Assembly: GCF_004404055.1 (NCBI RefSeq)
Contig: NZ_SOHK01000007.1
Coordinates: 1 to 64,000, forward strand
Direction of reading: 5' to 3'
Length of the DNA stretch: 64,000 nt
Source: Cryobacterium ruanii
GTDB lineage: Bacteria > Actinomycetota > Actinomycetes > Actinomycetales > Microbacteriaceae
The notes under the pieces: generated by a model
The model's database searches: none
What the model was told of the DNA's origin: nothing
What the model saw: the letters and a program-made list of their open reading frames with translations, nothing else
In this document: positions 47,437 to 55,920 of the stretch, piece after piece
Numbering within the stretch: the first letter of the stretch is position 1
Layout of the letters: every line of letters starts with the position of its first letter
Program-made: the position numbers and the translations under genes

Positions 47437-47943
47437 TCAGGCCGTCGGACGAGGCAGAACCGCGGGGATACTGGGACCTTGTCCCCTGCAGTAAACCATG
47501 ACCGTGCGTCGGAAACTGATTACCGGCGTTCCGTCTTGGTTATAGCCCGTCGTGCAAACAGTCACGATACCAACGTTGGGTCGAGATGCAGATTCGCGTA
47601 CCTCAAGAACCTCGGATCGAGAATAGACCGTGTCACCCTCGAAAAGCGGGTTAGGCAACCGAACCTCATCCCAGCCAAGGTTCGCCATCACGTTCTGCGA
47701 GATATCGCTCACGGACTGCCCCGTTACTAGCGCCAGCGTGAAGGTCGAGTTGATTAGCGGCTTGCCGAATTCTGTCTGTGCAGCGTAGTGATGGTCGAAG
47801 TGTAGCGGGGCCGTGTTTTGAGTTAAGAGGGTGAACCACGAGTTGTCCGTCTGTGTGACCGTTCGGCCCAGCGCGTGCTGGTACACCTCACCCACGACAA
47901 AATCCTCGAAGAAACGTCCGCGCCAACTTGGAAGCTTTGTCAT
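47437..47943 (-). CDS. MaoC-family enoyl-CoA hydratase-type enzyme
   Basis: A 168-residue single hot-dog MaoC protein. It has the N-terminal FFEDFVVGEVYQHALGRTVT and the hydratase signature TQNTAPLHFDHHYA (Asn and His of the usual N/D...H pair), followed by FGKPLINSTFTLALVTG. MaoC hydratases add water to 2-enoyl-CoA esters. Paired with a CitE/HpcH-type lyase, this is the arrangement used to hydrate mesaconyl- or itaconyl-CoA before cleavage. Its ATG lies 56 bases inside the lyase gene, an unusually long overlap that implies coupling. Confidence 0.88.
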   Translation of the reverse strand: MTKLPSWRGRFFEDFVVGEVYQHALGRTVTQTDNSWFTLLTQNTAPLHFDHHYAAQTEFGKPLINSTFTLALVTGQSVSDISQNVMANLGWDEVRLPNPLFEGDTVYSRSEVLEVRESASRPNVGIVTVCTTGYNQDGTPVISFRRTVMVYCRGQGPSIPAVLPRPTA

Positions 47944-48856
47944 TTCCTTTAGTTCTCTCTCTCTCGCTCGGCGCGACTAGGTCGAGAATCCGTCTCGCGT
48001 GACGAACTACCGCCTCGTCGACCATTTTGCCGTCAATCCCAACCCACGCCCCTTGACCGGCGTCTGCAAAGACTTTTGCGGCACGAATCAACTCTCTGGC
48101 TGACTCGACCGCGCCAGCCGAGGGTGTGAATATCTCATGAATGATACGTAATTGAGCGGGGTGTATAGCTACGCGACCGACGAACCCCAGCCGGCGCAAC
48201 TTTTCAGTGGACGTGCGGAAAAGTTGAAGATCTGAATAATCTGTTGAAACCGGGCCGACGGGGGCTGCCAGGCCGCTGGCCCGAGACGTGACAACAACGT
48301 TCGACCGAATAGTCGAAAGTTCCTCACAATTGGCACCGGGCTCCATCTCCACGTCCGCGGCGAGGTCGGCTTCCCCGAGCTGCAGCATGATCACTCGCGG
48401 CCTGGCGATCGGAAGGATGTTGATTATTGCCTCGGCCGTTTCAATGAGAGGCTTAATTGCGATCGCGCCTGGGGAGAGGCCCTGTTTTCTCTCTGCTTTG
48501 GTGATCACCTTGTCGGCCGCGGTGAGATTGGCCGACGAGGTGATTTTCGGCAGTACAACTCCCCGTTGGTGTGCCGTCGCGAGTTTGTTCAACTCCTGGA
48601 GCCCTGTATCGCAGGCATTCACCCGGACCCATCGCTCCACCACCCGGCCATCGGCGTTCCGGGTAACCTGCTCGGAATCTAACCAGGCGAGGACTTCCGT
48701 CAGGGCGCGCGATTTGCGGCCGAGCACTACCGAGTCTTCAAGGTCGGCACTAACTTCGTCCGCTTGCCGCCCTTCTGCCAAGTCGAGTCGTCGACCCGCG
48801 CCGCCAGGTACATAGAGATAACTCCGCAGGATTCGGCGGATACCGGGAGGAGTCAT
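47888..48856 (-). CDS. HpcH/HpaI-CitE family CoA-ester lyase
   Basis: A 322-residue lyase of the citramalyl-/methylmalyl-/malyl-CoA type. It has the N-terminal SYLYVPGGAGRRLDLA, then DEVSADLEDSVVLGRKSRAL with the metal-site acidic residues. RWVRVNACDTGLQEL, LPKITSSANL and the second metal site LQLGEADLAADVEME follow, and the C-terminal AIHPAQLRIIHEIFTPS is intact. Such enzymes cleave 2-hydroxy-acyl-CoA to a 2-oxoacid and an acyl-CoA. I choose the ATG 48856, three bases after the GntR stop. Predicted reactions with the neighbouring MaoC are citramalyl-CoA to pyruvate and acetyl-CoA, or methylmalyl-CoA to glyoxylate and propionyl-CoA. Confidence 0.88.
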   Translation of the reverse strand: MTPPGIRRILRSYLYVPGGAGRRLDLAEGRQADEVSADLEDSVVLGRKSRALTEVLAWLDSEQVTRNADGRVVERWVRVNACDTGLQELNKLATAHQRGVVLPKITSSANLTAADKVITKAERKQGLSPGAIAIKPLIETAEAIINILPIARPRVIMLQLGEADLAADVEMEPGANCEELSTIRSNVVVTSRASGLAAPVGPVSTDYSDLQLFRTSTEKLRRLGFVGRVAIHPAQLRIIHEIFTPSAGAVESARELIRAAKVFADAGQGAWVGIDGKMVDEAVVRHARRILDLVAPSERERTKGNDKASKLARTFLRGFCRG

Positions 48857-48858
48857 CG

Positions 48859-49500
48859 TCAAAAAAGGATCTGTACGAGCTGGCGCGACGTGGTGAGATG
48901 ATCGCGCATGGCGGCCTCGGCACGAGAAGGATCCCTGCTTTCGAGCGCACTTAACAAGTCCGCATGCGAAAGCATCGCATCCTTTGACGGTGGCCGGTTC
49001 TTCCAGTGCATTCGCCAGAATCGCAAGCTGTGCAGCAACAAGCGGTCGGCGGCATCCTGGAGCAGCACATTCTGTACAATGTGCACGAGCCTGACGTGAA
49101 CGGCGTGGTCATCGAGAAGGAACTGCTCGTAGTCTGTGCTTTCGCGGTCGCGATCGACGGTCTCTACAAGAGTGCGCAGTGCCGCGAGATCTTCCTCACT
49201 CGCGCGTGCGGCCGCAATGTACGCAACACCGCACTCAATCGTTTCGCGTGCCTCGAATATGTCAAGGACATCCGGCAGCGTCAGCGGGGTCACGGCCGTG
49301 CCACGCCGGGGCATGATCGTGACGAACCTGTCTTTCGCGAGTCGCGCAAGAGCCTCTCGCACCGGAACGCGGCCAAGCCCCAGTTCGCTAGCAAGCGCGC
49401 TTTCGTTGATGAAGGTGCTGGGCGGAAGACGTAAGTCAACGATCATATCTTGCAGGGTCGCATAAGCAATGTCACTGTCCCGTTGAGCTGGCACCCACAT
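48859..49500 (-). CDS. GntR/FadR-family transcriptional regulator
   Basis: A 213-residue regulator. The N-terminal winged HTH has LRLPPSTFINESALASELGL, then GRVPVREALARLAKDRFV. The C-terminal FCD helical domain has the metal-binding residues Asp and His in LLDDHAVHVRLV and a later His in HADLLSAL. FCD regulators respond to small organic acids and usually repress. It is the first gene of the GntR-lyase-MaoC operon and faces the Liv transporter operon across 173 bases, so it probably controls both. Confidence 0.9.
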   Translation of the reverse strand: MWVPAQRDSDIAYATLQDMIVDLRLPPSTFINESALASELGLGRVPVREALARLAKDRFVTIMPRRGTAVTPLTLPDVLDIFEARETIECGVAYIAAARASEEDLAALRTLVETVDRDRESTDYEQFLLDDHAVHVRLVHIVQNVLLQDAADRLLLHSLRFWRMHWKNRPPSKDAMLSHADLLSALESRDPSRAEAAMRDHLTTSRQLVQILF

Positions 49501-49582
49501 TCCTTCCTTCGCTTGCCATTATTAACGACTATCCCTAACAACCGAGGATGCTGAATATAGTCTCCCTCGACTGCGTAAACAA

Positions 49583-49594
49583 CTGATATACAAG
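49583..49594. promoter_or_regulatory. Weak GntR-type operator candidate
   Basis: CTGATATACAAG in the divergent GntR/transporter promoter region resembles the TTGTATA-N-CA half-sites of FadR-type regulators when read on the minus strand. The symmetry is imperfect. Confidence 0.25.
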
Positions 49595-49673
49595 ATGTGT
49601 TCATAAGTGTAGGTTTGGCAGCGGAATCAAAGAAGGACTTCCGATAACCGATTCGACGTCAGGATTCGAACGC

Positions 49674-50498
49674 ATGGCCAATGGGACAGGTGTTGCCGGC
49701 GCGAGCGCCGCAACAGCCAGCGAAGGTGCATTTCTGGAGGTCGCTGGCCTCGGTGTGACTTTCGGCGGGCTAACCGCGCTTAGCGGATTCGGCCTGAATC
49801 TCGAACAGGGCCGCCTCTTGGGGATCATTGGCCCCAACGGCGCTGGCAAAACTACTCTCTTTAACTTGCTCACCGGACTCGTACGGCCCACGACCGGGTC
49901 CGTAGTGCTTGAGGGCCGTGACATCACTGGCGCGAAACCCCACGTGCTCGCCGACGCCGGAGTCGCTCGCACGTTTCAGAACATTCGCAACATTCGGGGG
50001 CTTTCAGTCATCGACAATGTGAAAGTCGCACTGGGACTTCACGAATCCCCGTCGTTGCTATCAACGATCTTTTTTACGCCGGCATACCGCTCCGGACAAT
50101 TCCGCACTGAGCAGAAGGCACGCACACTACTTCAGTTGCTGAATCTGGACGACGTGCGGAATTTGCCGGGTGACGGATTGCCTTACGGCGCTCAGCGGCG
50201 GCTTGAAATTGCATGCGCGTTGGCGCTCGAGCCGAAACTATTGCTGCTCGACGAGCCGGCAGCGGGGATGAACCCAACGGAGACGATTGAATTGATGGAA
50301 CTCATCAAGAGAGTTCACCGCGAGTTCGGGCTCACCATCATGCTCATTGAACACAATGTGCACTTCATCATGAACACGTGTGAACGGATTCAGGTGTTGA
50401 ACTACGGTCAGCTCATTGCCGACGGTGAACCGTCCTATATCCGAAAGCACCCTGCCGTGATTGAGGCCTACCTCGGAGCGGGAGCCCACGATGCTTGA
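49674..50498 (+). CDS. livG: Branched-chain-amino-acid-type ABC transporter ATPase (LivG-like)
   Basis: A 274-residue ATPase with Walker A GPNGAGKTTL, the LivG-type signature LPYGAQRRLEIACAL in place of LSGGQ, Walker B LLLDEPAAG and the H-loop LIEHNV. It powers uptake of an amino acid, amide or urea-like solute through the LivH/M channel. It is the first gene of the importer operon, transcribed away from the GntR gene. The stop overlaps the next ATG by eight bases. The substrate is not fixed by sequence; context suggests the compound handled by the methylaspartate cluster. Confidence 0.92.
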   Translation: MANGTGVAGASAATASEGAFLEVAGLGVTFGGLTALSGFGLNLEQGRLLGIIGPNGAGKTTLFNLLTGLVRPTTGSVVLEGRDITGAKPHVLADAGVARTFQNIRNIRGLSVIDNVKVALGLHESPSLLSTIFFTPAYRSGQFRTEQKARTLLQLLNLDDVRNLPGDGLPYGAQRRLEIACALALEPKLLLLDEPAAGMNPTETIELMELIKRVHREFGLTIMLIEHNVHFIMNTCERIQVLNYGQLIADGEPSYIRKHPAVIEAYLGAGAHDA

Positions 50499-51198
50499 GA
50501 TTCGGAACCTTTTCGTCGCCTACGGCAAGATTGTCGCCGTTTCTAAGCTCAGCCTGACGGTCAACGAGGGTGAAATCGTCACCGTCGTCGGGAGCAACGG
50601 CGCAGGAAAGACCACAACTCTGCGGACTGTCTCTGGAATGCTCAAGCCACAGTCCGGTGAAATATCGTTCAAAGGCCGGTCGATAGTCGGACTTTCCCCT
50701 GAAGCAATTGTGACTCGCGGCATCTCCCATTCGCCGGAGGGAAGAATGGTTTTCGGACGCCTCACGATCACCGAGAACTTAAAACTTGGTGCATACAACC
50801 GTAAGGATGCTGCCGGTGTGAAAATCGATATGGAGCGGATGTTCGAAATGTTCCCGGTGCTTGAGCAACGTAAGTCGCAGCGGGCAGGAACCCTCAGCGG
50901 TGGTGAACAGCAGATGTTAGCTATTGCTCGCTCACTCATGAGCAGGCCAACACTTCTTCTCCTGGATGAGCCGTCACTCGGACTCGCTCCTCTGCTCGTC
51001 GAGCAGATCTTCGATGTCGTGGTTGAGCTCCGAAACGAAGGCGCCACGATTCTTCTGGTCGAGCAAAACGCGAATGAGGCCCTGCGCATTTCCGATCGAG
51101 CTTATGTGCTCGAAACGGGAACCGTGACCGTCGAAGGACCCTCGATCGAACTGATTAACAACCCACAACTTCGTGCGGCCTACCTGGGACTGGACTAA
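50491..51198 (+). CDS. livF: ABC transporter ATPase (LivF-like)
   Basis: A 235-residue ATPase. It has Walker A GSNGAGKTTTL, the signature LSGGEQQMLAIARSL, Walker B LLLDEPSLGLAP and the H-loop replaced by VEQNANEAL, as usual in LivF. It is the partner of the LivG-like ATPase. The start ATG 50491 lies inside the end of the previous gene. Confidence 0.92.
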   Translation: MLEIRNLFVAYGKIVAVSKLSLTVNEGEIVTVVGSNGAGKTTTLRTVSGMLKPQSGEISFKGRSIVGLSPEAIVTRGISHSPEGRMVFGRLTITENLKLGAYNRKDAAGVKIDMERMFEMFPVLEQRKSQRAGTLSGGEQQMLAIARSLMSRPTLLLLDEPSLGLAPLLVEQIFDVVVELRNEGATILLVEQNANEALRISDRAYVLETGTVTVEGPSIELINNPQLRAAYLGLD

Positions 51199-51202
51199 TC
51201 CG

Positions 51203-52099
51203 ATGACGATGAACTACATCCTGCAACAGCTGGTGAACGGGCTAGCCTTGGGCAGCATTTACGCCCTCCTCGCTATTGGGCTAACAATGGTTTACGGCAT
51301 CCTGCGTCTCATCAACTTTGCGCACGGAGACCTCATGATGCTCGGTGCTTACGTCTCGAGCATCTTCATAAGCGCAACGGTCGTCCCGATTTTGTTCGCT
51401 GTCATGATCCCGACCCTGCTCATGGCTGTCATGGGCCTGATTGTCGAACGAACCGCGTACAAGCCGCTACGAGGGGCGCCGGAAGTTGCGATGCTAATCA
51501 CTTCCCTCGGTGTGAGCCGATTAATACAGAATTCAACGGTATTGGCGCTCAGTCCTCAGCCGCGCGCATTCAGTCTCCCAGGCGACCTCACAAAGACCAT
51601 GAATGTGGGTGGTATCCGGTTCACTCAGCTGGATGTCCTAACCTTTGCTCTGGTAATCGTTCTCATGGTGCTCCTGACCCTTTACATAAATCGATCGAAG
51701 ACTGGCATGGCGATGCGAGCTTCGAGCGAGAATCTTCAAGCCGCGCGACTTATCGGTATCAACGTCAACTGGGCAATTGGCGCAGCTTTTGTTCTCGGTT
51801 CTGCTCTCGCCGGAACAGCTGGCTTTCTCTGGGCCTCGCGGTATGGAATCATCGACCCTTTCATGGGTTTCCTCCCCGGCGTGAAAGCATTCGTGGCGGC
51901 CGTCATCGGCGGGATTGGGTCGATTCGTGGGGCAGTAGTCGGAGGGGTGCTCCTCGGGGTCGCCGAAATTGGATTCGTCGGCTTTCTGCCCCCGGAGTTC
52001 TCGGGCTACCGTGACGCCTTCGTCTTCACGCTCCTGTTGATTGTTCTGCTCGTTCGGCCGAACGGCCTGTTTGGTGCCTCCGAGGTTGAGAGGGCATAA
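51203..52099 (+). CDS. livH: ABC transporter permease (LivH-like)
   Basis: A 298-residue permease with about eight helices. It has the LivH start (LQQLVNGLALGSIYALLAIG, then LTMVYGILRLINFAHGDLMM) and ends LLLIVLLVRPNGLFG. It forms half of the membrane channel with the LivM-like subunit. The gene follows livF by four bases. Confidence 0.92.
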   Translation: MTMNYILQQLVNGLALGSIYALLAIGLTMVYGILRLINFAHGDLMMLGAYVSSIFISATVVPILFAVMIPTLLMAVMGLIVERTAYKPLRGAPEVAMLITSLGVSRLIQNSTVLALSPQPRAFSLPGDLTKTMNVGGIRFTQLDVLTFALVIVLMVLLTLYINRSKTGMAMRASSENLQAARLIGINVNWAIGAAFVLGSALAGTAGFLWASRYGIIDPFMGFLPGVKAFVAAVIGGIGSIRGAVVGGVLLGVAEIGFVGFLPPEFSGYRDAFVFTLLLIVLLVRPNGLFGASEVERA

Positions 52100-52102
52100 G
52101 TG

Positions 52103-53137
52103 ATGAAAAGCATCATTACGCGCAAGAATGTCGTCCTGCTCGGCGGGCTCGTTCTACTCGTGATTCTCCTCGGAGTTGCGGACGCGACGCTCAATAACTA
52201 TTACTTGCGAATTCTTCAACTAATCGGGATCTACATTGTTCTGACGGCCAGCCTCAACCTTACAAACGGTTTTACGGGGGATTTTTCCCTCGGCCATGCG
52301 GCATTTATGGCCATTGGCGGCTATACCTCGGCGCTCTTGACTATGCCGCTTGCCGCGCGAGCCCTTCAGCTCGCGGAGCTGCCGGTCTGGTTCCAGGAGT
52401 TTGTATCCCCCTTCCCGCTGGCGACCGTGTTCGGTGGAATTCTCGCAGCGATTATTGCTTTGCCGGTCGGCCTAGTCGTGTTGCGACTTCGCGGTCACTA
52501 TCTCGCGGTGGCTACCCTCGGTTTGCTGATCATCGTCAAGAGCATCGCGAGCAACTGGGAGCCTGTCACCCGCGGTGCTCGCGGCTTGAGCGGTCTAAAC
52601 GCGGAGACCAATCTGTGGTGGGCGTTCGGATGGGCCGTCATTACGATCTTCGTCGTTTGGCGAATGGTGCACTCTCCCTTCGGTCGATCGATGATTGCCG
52701 TGCGGGATGACTCCGTGGCCGCGGCGAGCCGCGGTGTGCACGTCTTCCGGATTCGCCTCGTTGCGTTCATCATGAGTGCATTCTTCGGCGGGGTGGGTGG
52801 CGCGTTGCTAGCCCACCAACTAACGGCAATAACGCCGCCCACCTTTTCCTTTGATCTGACCTTCTTGATTGTGATCATGCTTGTCATCGGCGGATCGGGC
52901 AGCGTGACAGGTTCCGTTATTGGAGCCATCATCATGACAATCCTGCCCGTGATTCTGCGAGACCTAGAGCGCAGATTCGATCTGCCCGGTGTGTCACAAA
53001 TTATTATCGCGGCCGCCCTTATCGCGTTCATGATCTTCCGTCGGCAAGGCCTCATGGGTCACCGCGAGCTTCATCCCTCGACGTGGTTCATGAAGAAGCC
53101 GGCCACTCCAGCTTCAGTTGACGCACCACAGCAGTAA
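52103..53137 (+). CDS. livM: ABC transporter permease (LivM-like)
   Basis: A 344-residue permease. It has the LivM signature LTNGFTGDFSLGHAAFMAIG, the cytoplasmic loop ending GRSMIAVRDDSVAAASRGVH (EAA-like ATPase contact) and IMLVIGGSGSVTGSVIGA near the end. I prefer the ATG 52103 to the GTG one codon earlier; both directly follow the livH stop. Confidence 0.92.
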   Translation: MKSIITRKNVVLLGGLVLLVILLGVADATLNNYYLRILQLIGIYIVLTASLNLTNGFTGDFSLGHAAFMAIGGYTSALLTMPLAARALQLAELPVWFQEFVSPFPLATVFGGILAAIIALPVGLVVLRLRGHYLAVATLGLLIIVKSIASNWEPVTRGARGLSGLNAETNLWWAFGWAVITIFVVWRMVHSPFGRSMIAVRDDSVAAASRGVHVFRIRLVAFIMSAFFGGVGGALLAHQLTAITPPTFSFDLTFLIVIMLVIGGSGSVTGSVIGAIIMTILPVILRDLERRFDLPGVSQIIIAAALIAFMIFRRQGLMGHRELHPSTWFMKKPATPASVDAPQQ

Positions 53138-53170
53138 TCGCACACCCACAACACCACGAAAGGCATGACA

Positions 53171-54331
53171 ATGAGAAATATCCGATTTATGGCCCTCGGC
53201 GTGAGCGCTGTGATGCTCCTCGCCGGTTGTTCCGCTGGCGGCGGCGGTGGCGACAGCGACGAGATTGTTGTCGGCGCTGTCTACAGCATCACCGGGTCGC
53301 AGGCATCAATTGACGAGCCTGCCTACAACGGATTCAAACTTGCCGCGAAGGAAATCAACGAGGCGGGTGGTATCAACGGAAAGCAGATTCGCGTCGCGTT
53401 CTCGGATGCCGCCTCCGACACAACGACTCTGACGAATGTCGTTTCCGAGCTCATAGAGAACGACGGCGCGGTGGCGCTCGGCGGAACAAATGACTCCACC
53501 TTCGCGCTGGCAGCCGGGCCAATCGCCCAAGCCGCTGGCATCCCGTTCGTTGCTTCCGGGGCAACCCTCCCGACGCTGCCCGACCAGGTCGGTGATTACA
53601 TGTTCATGGCCTGCTACGGTGACGACCTGCAGGCACAGGCAATCGCGAACTACTCGATGGAGGAGTTGGACGCCAAGACTGCATGGGCACTCGTTGACCA
53701 GGCGTACGACTTCACGACCGCGCTTAACACCTTCTTCCAGGAGCGTTTCATCGCAGTCGGTGGCGAGATCGTCCTCGAAGATTCGTACAAGTCGGGTGAC
53801 ACTGACTATTCGGCGCAGATTGCACGACTTCAAGCGCTGCCGACGCAGCCTGACGTGCTGTTCGTCTCAGCAATCCCAAATGAGGCCGGAATCATTACTC
53901 AGCAAATCCGCGAAGCGGGGCTCACGCAGCCCATCGTTTCCGGTGACGGCTACGACACTCCGCTGGTCGCTGAAGTCGCGGGCGACAACTCGAAAGACGT
54001 CTACTTCTCCACTCACGTCTCGCTAGAAAGCGAAGATGCGGTTGTTCAAAATTTCGTCAAAGCTTACACCGAGGAATACGGTACGGGTCCCGAGAACGCA
54101 TTTGCCGCTTTGGGTTACGACACGATGAACCTCATCGCTGACGCACTCAAACGTGCGGCCGACGATAGCGACCCGGCAGCGGTCAAGGATGCTCTCGCCA
54201 GCACCCAGGATCTCGTTGCGGTGACGGGCACAATCTCGTACCCCGAGGGGTCGCGTAAGCCGAGCAAGGCCGTCTCCATCATGCGAATTGTCGACGAGGT
54301 CACGACGTTCGTCAAGGTGATCGAGCCCTAA
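53171..54331 (+). CDS. ABC transporter substrate-binding lipoprotein (LivK-like)
   Basis: A 386-residue periplasmic-binding-type protein anchored by a lipid: MRNIRFMALGVSAVMLLAGC with the Cys at the lipobox, then a Gly linker. The two-lobe type I fold follows, with VVGAVYSITGSQASIDEPAY, GGTNDSTFALAAGPIAQAAG and DYSAQIARLQALPTQPDVLF. It captures the solute outside the cell for the LivHMGF complex. I choose the second ATG (53171), which is better spaced from AAAGG. A strong terminator follows, so this is the last importer gene. Confidence 0.92.
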   Translation: MRNIRFMALGVSAVMLLAGCSAGGGGGDSDEIVVGAVYSITGSQASIDEPAYNGFKLAAKEINEAGGINGKQIRVAFSDAASDTTTLTNVVSELIENDGAVALGGTNDSTFALAAGPIAQAAGIPFVASGATLPTLPDQVGDYMFMACYGDDLQAQAIANYSMEELDAKTAWALVDQAYDFTTALNTFFQERFIAVGGEIVLEDSYKSGDTDYSAQIARLQALPTQPDVLFVSAIPNEAGIITQQIREAGLTQPIVSGDGYDTPLVAEVAGDNSKDVYFSTHVSLESEDAVVQNFVKAYTEEYGTGPENAFAALGYDTMNLIADALKRAADDSDPAAVKDALASTQDLVAVTGTISYPEGSRKPSKAVSIMRIVDEVTTFVKVIEP

Positions 54332-54339
54332 CCCCGCGT

Positions 54340-54380
54340 CGTTGGGCGGCTCAGCAGCAACCTCGCTGAGCCGCCCAACG
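54340..54380 (+). terminator. Strong stem-loop between importer and enzyme operons
   Basis: A perfect 16-base inverted repeat (54340-54355 with 54365-54380), loop nine bases, starting nine bases after the substrate-binding protein gene. It separates, or attenuates expression between, the importer genes and the enzyme genes downstream. Confidence 0.8.
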
Positions 54381-54427
54381 TGAGCTCTTCGCCGCTCGGG
54401 CGCTCTTAAAAAAAAGGAGAAAGAGAA

Positions 54428-55117
54428 GTGATAATCGTCGAAGGTAAGCAGGTTTATACCGAGCTCGAAGAGCTTGTCAATCCTGTGCATACCGCGCTCC
54501 TCGTTGTCGATATGCAGAGAGACTTCATCGAACCGGATGGCGTTTTCGGTCTCATGGGAGTCGACGTGAGCATGTATCGCAGGAGCCGCCCCAGGTTGCA
54601 CGAACTTCTGACAAGCGCCCGCGAAAACAGCGTGCTCGTGGTACACATCCAAAACACGTCGCTGCCCGGGCGAGCCAGCGACTCGCCGGCGCAAATTCGA
54701 TTTAACCTGCGGATGCACGCGGATGCCCGCTCCGGAACTCAGCCCCTCACATATACCCGTCCCGGCACCCCTGGATTCGAAATCGTCGACGAGCTCGCTC
54801 CGGTCGGCGATGAACTCGTCGTGCGCAAGTATCGGTCCAGCGCGTTCTGGGGAACCAATCTTGATCTCCTGCTGCGCAGTAACGGTATCGAGACGGTGGT
54901 CGTCACCGGATGCACAACAGAGGGTTGTGTGGAATCCACCGCTCGCGACGCGATGTTTGCGAGCTACTACGTGGTTCTCGCCGAGGACTGTGTCGCCAGT
55001 GACGATCCGGCGCAGCACGACGCGTCAATGCTGCTCATGCGCCACCGTTTTGACACGGCAACGGAAGCCAAAATTCGAACGGTATGGGCAGGCAGTCCAG
55101 CTGCCCTCACCAGTTAG
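54428..55117 (+). CDS. Isochorismatase-fold cysteine hydrolase (amidase/carbamoylase type)
   Basis: A 229-residue cytosolic hydrolase from the GTG 54428, behind AAAGGAG. It has the catalytic Asp in LLVVDMQRDFIEP, the Lys in VVRKYRSSAFWGTNLD and the nucleophile Cys in VTGCTTEGCVEST. This triad occurs in nicotinamidase, maleamate amidase, N-carbamoylsarcosine amidase and RutB. The enzyme thus hydrolyses an amide or ureide and releases ammonia. It opens the operon that continues with the methylaspartate ammonia-lyase, and may produce the amino acid that enzyme uses. Confidence 0.9.
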   Translation: MIIVEGKQVYTELEELVNPVHTALLVVDMQRDFIEPDGVFGLMGVDVSMYRRSRPRLHELLTSARENSVLVVHIQNTSLPGRASDSPAQIRFNLRMHADARSGTQPLTYTRPGTPGFEIVDELAPVGDELVVRKYRSSAFWGTNLDLLLRSNGIETVVVTGCTTEGCVESTARDAMFASYYVVLAEDCVASDDPAQHDASMLLMRHRFDTATEAKIRTVWAGSPAALTS

Positions 55118-55149
55118 ACGCCAGCAATCGAATTGAATTGAGGAGAGCA

Positions 55150-55920
55150 ATGAATACCGTTGCGACAGGACAAGGACTACTAACAGGCAAGGTTGCAGTT
55201 GTGACTGGCGCGGCCTCTGGTATCGGCGCCGGGATTGCACTCGCTTTTGCACGAGAAGGCGCGCATCTGGCAGTCGTCGACTTGTGCGGTGAGGCAGACG
55301 CGAAACTGGTGCTCGATGAGCTGGAGGCGATGGGTGCAACGGCCCAGTTCTTTCGCACTGATGTGGGCGTCGCTGAGGCCGTCTCCGAACTTGCCGGTGC
55401 GGTAACCAGCAGCCTGGGGCCAGTAGATGTGCTCGTCAATTGTGCGGGGGTTTTCACTCAAGCGCTTGTTGAGAACATGACGGTTGACGAGTGGGATTTC
55501 GTGATGGGGGTGAACCTCCGTGGTACGTTCCTGTGCACTCGGGCCTTCCTCGGCGGGATGCTTGAACGCGGAGACGGCCGCATCATCAACATTGCCTCCC
55601 AGCTCGGCCAGATTGGTGGCGCCGAAGTAGCTCACTACTCCGCCAGCAAAGCGGGTGTTATTGGTTTCACGAAAGCGCTCGCGCGCGAGGTCTCTTCGAG
55701 GGGTGTGCTCGTCAATGCAATTGCCCCCGGTCCGATCAACACTCCACTACTCGATTCAGAGACGGAGGAGTGGCGCACTGCAAAGCTGGCCGAATTGCCC
55801 ATCGGACGATTCGGCGAGGTCAACGAGGTCACGCCTACGGCAGTTCTACTTGCTTCAGCTGGAGGCTCCTATTACGTAGGCCAAACCCTGGGGCCAAACG
55901 GTGGGGACGTGATGCTGTGA
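55150..55920 (+). CDS. SDR family oxidoreductase
   Basis: A 256-residue classical SDR with TGAASGIG, VNCAG, IASQLGQ (Ser) and YSASK. The start ATG 55150 follows GAGGAGAGC. It ends with YVGQTLGPNGGDVML. In this operon it should oxidise or reduce an intermediate before or after ring opening, but its exact step is unknown. The stop overlaps the start of the next gene by four bases (GTGA). Confidence 0.88.
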   Translation: MNTVATGQGLLTGKVAVVTGAASGIGAGIALAFAREGAHLAVVDLCGEADAKLVLDELEAMGATAQFFRTDVGVAEAVSELAGAVTSSLGPVDVLVNCAGVFTQALVENMTVDEWDFVMGVNLRGTFLCTRAFLGGMLERGDGRIINIASQLGQIGGAEVAHYSASKAGVIGFTKALAREVSSRGVLVNAIAPGPINTPLLDSETEEWRTAKLAELPIGRFGEVNEVTPTAVLLASAGGSYYVGQTLGPNGGDVML

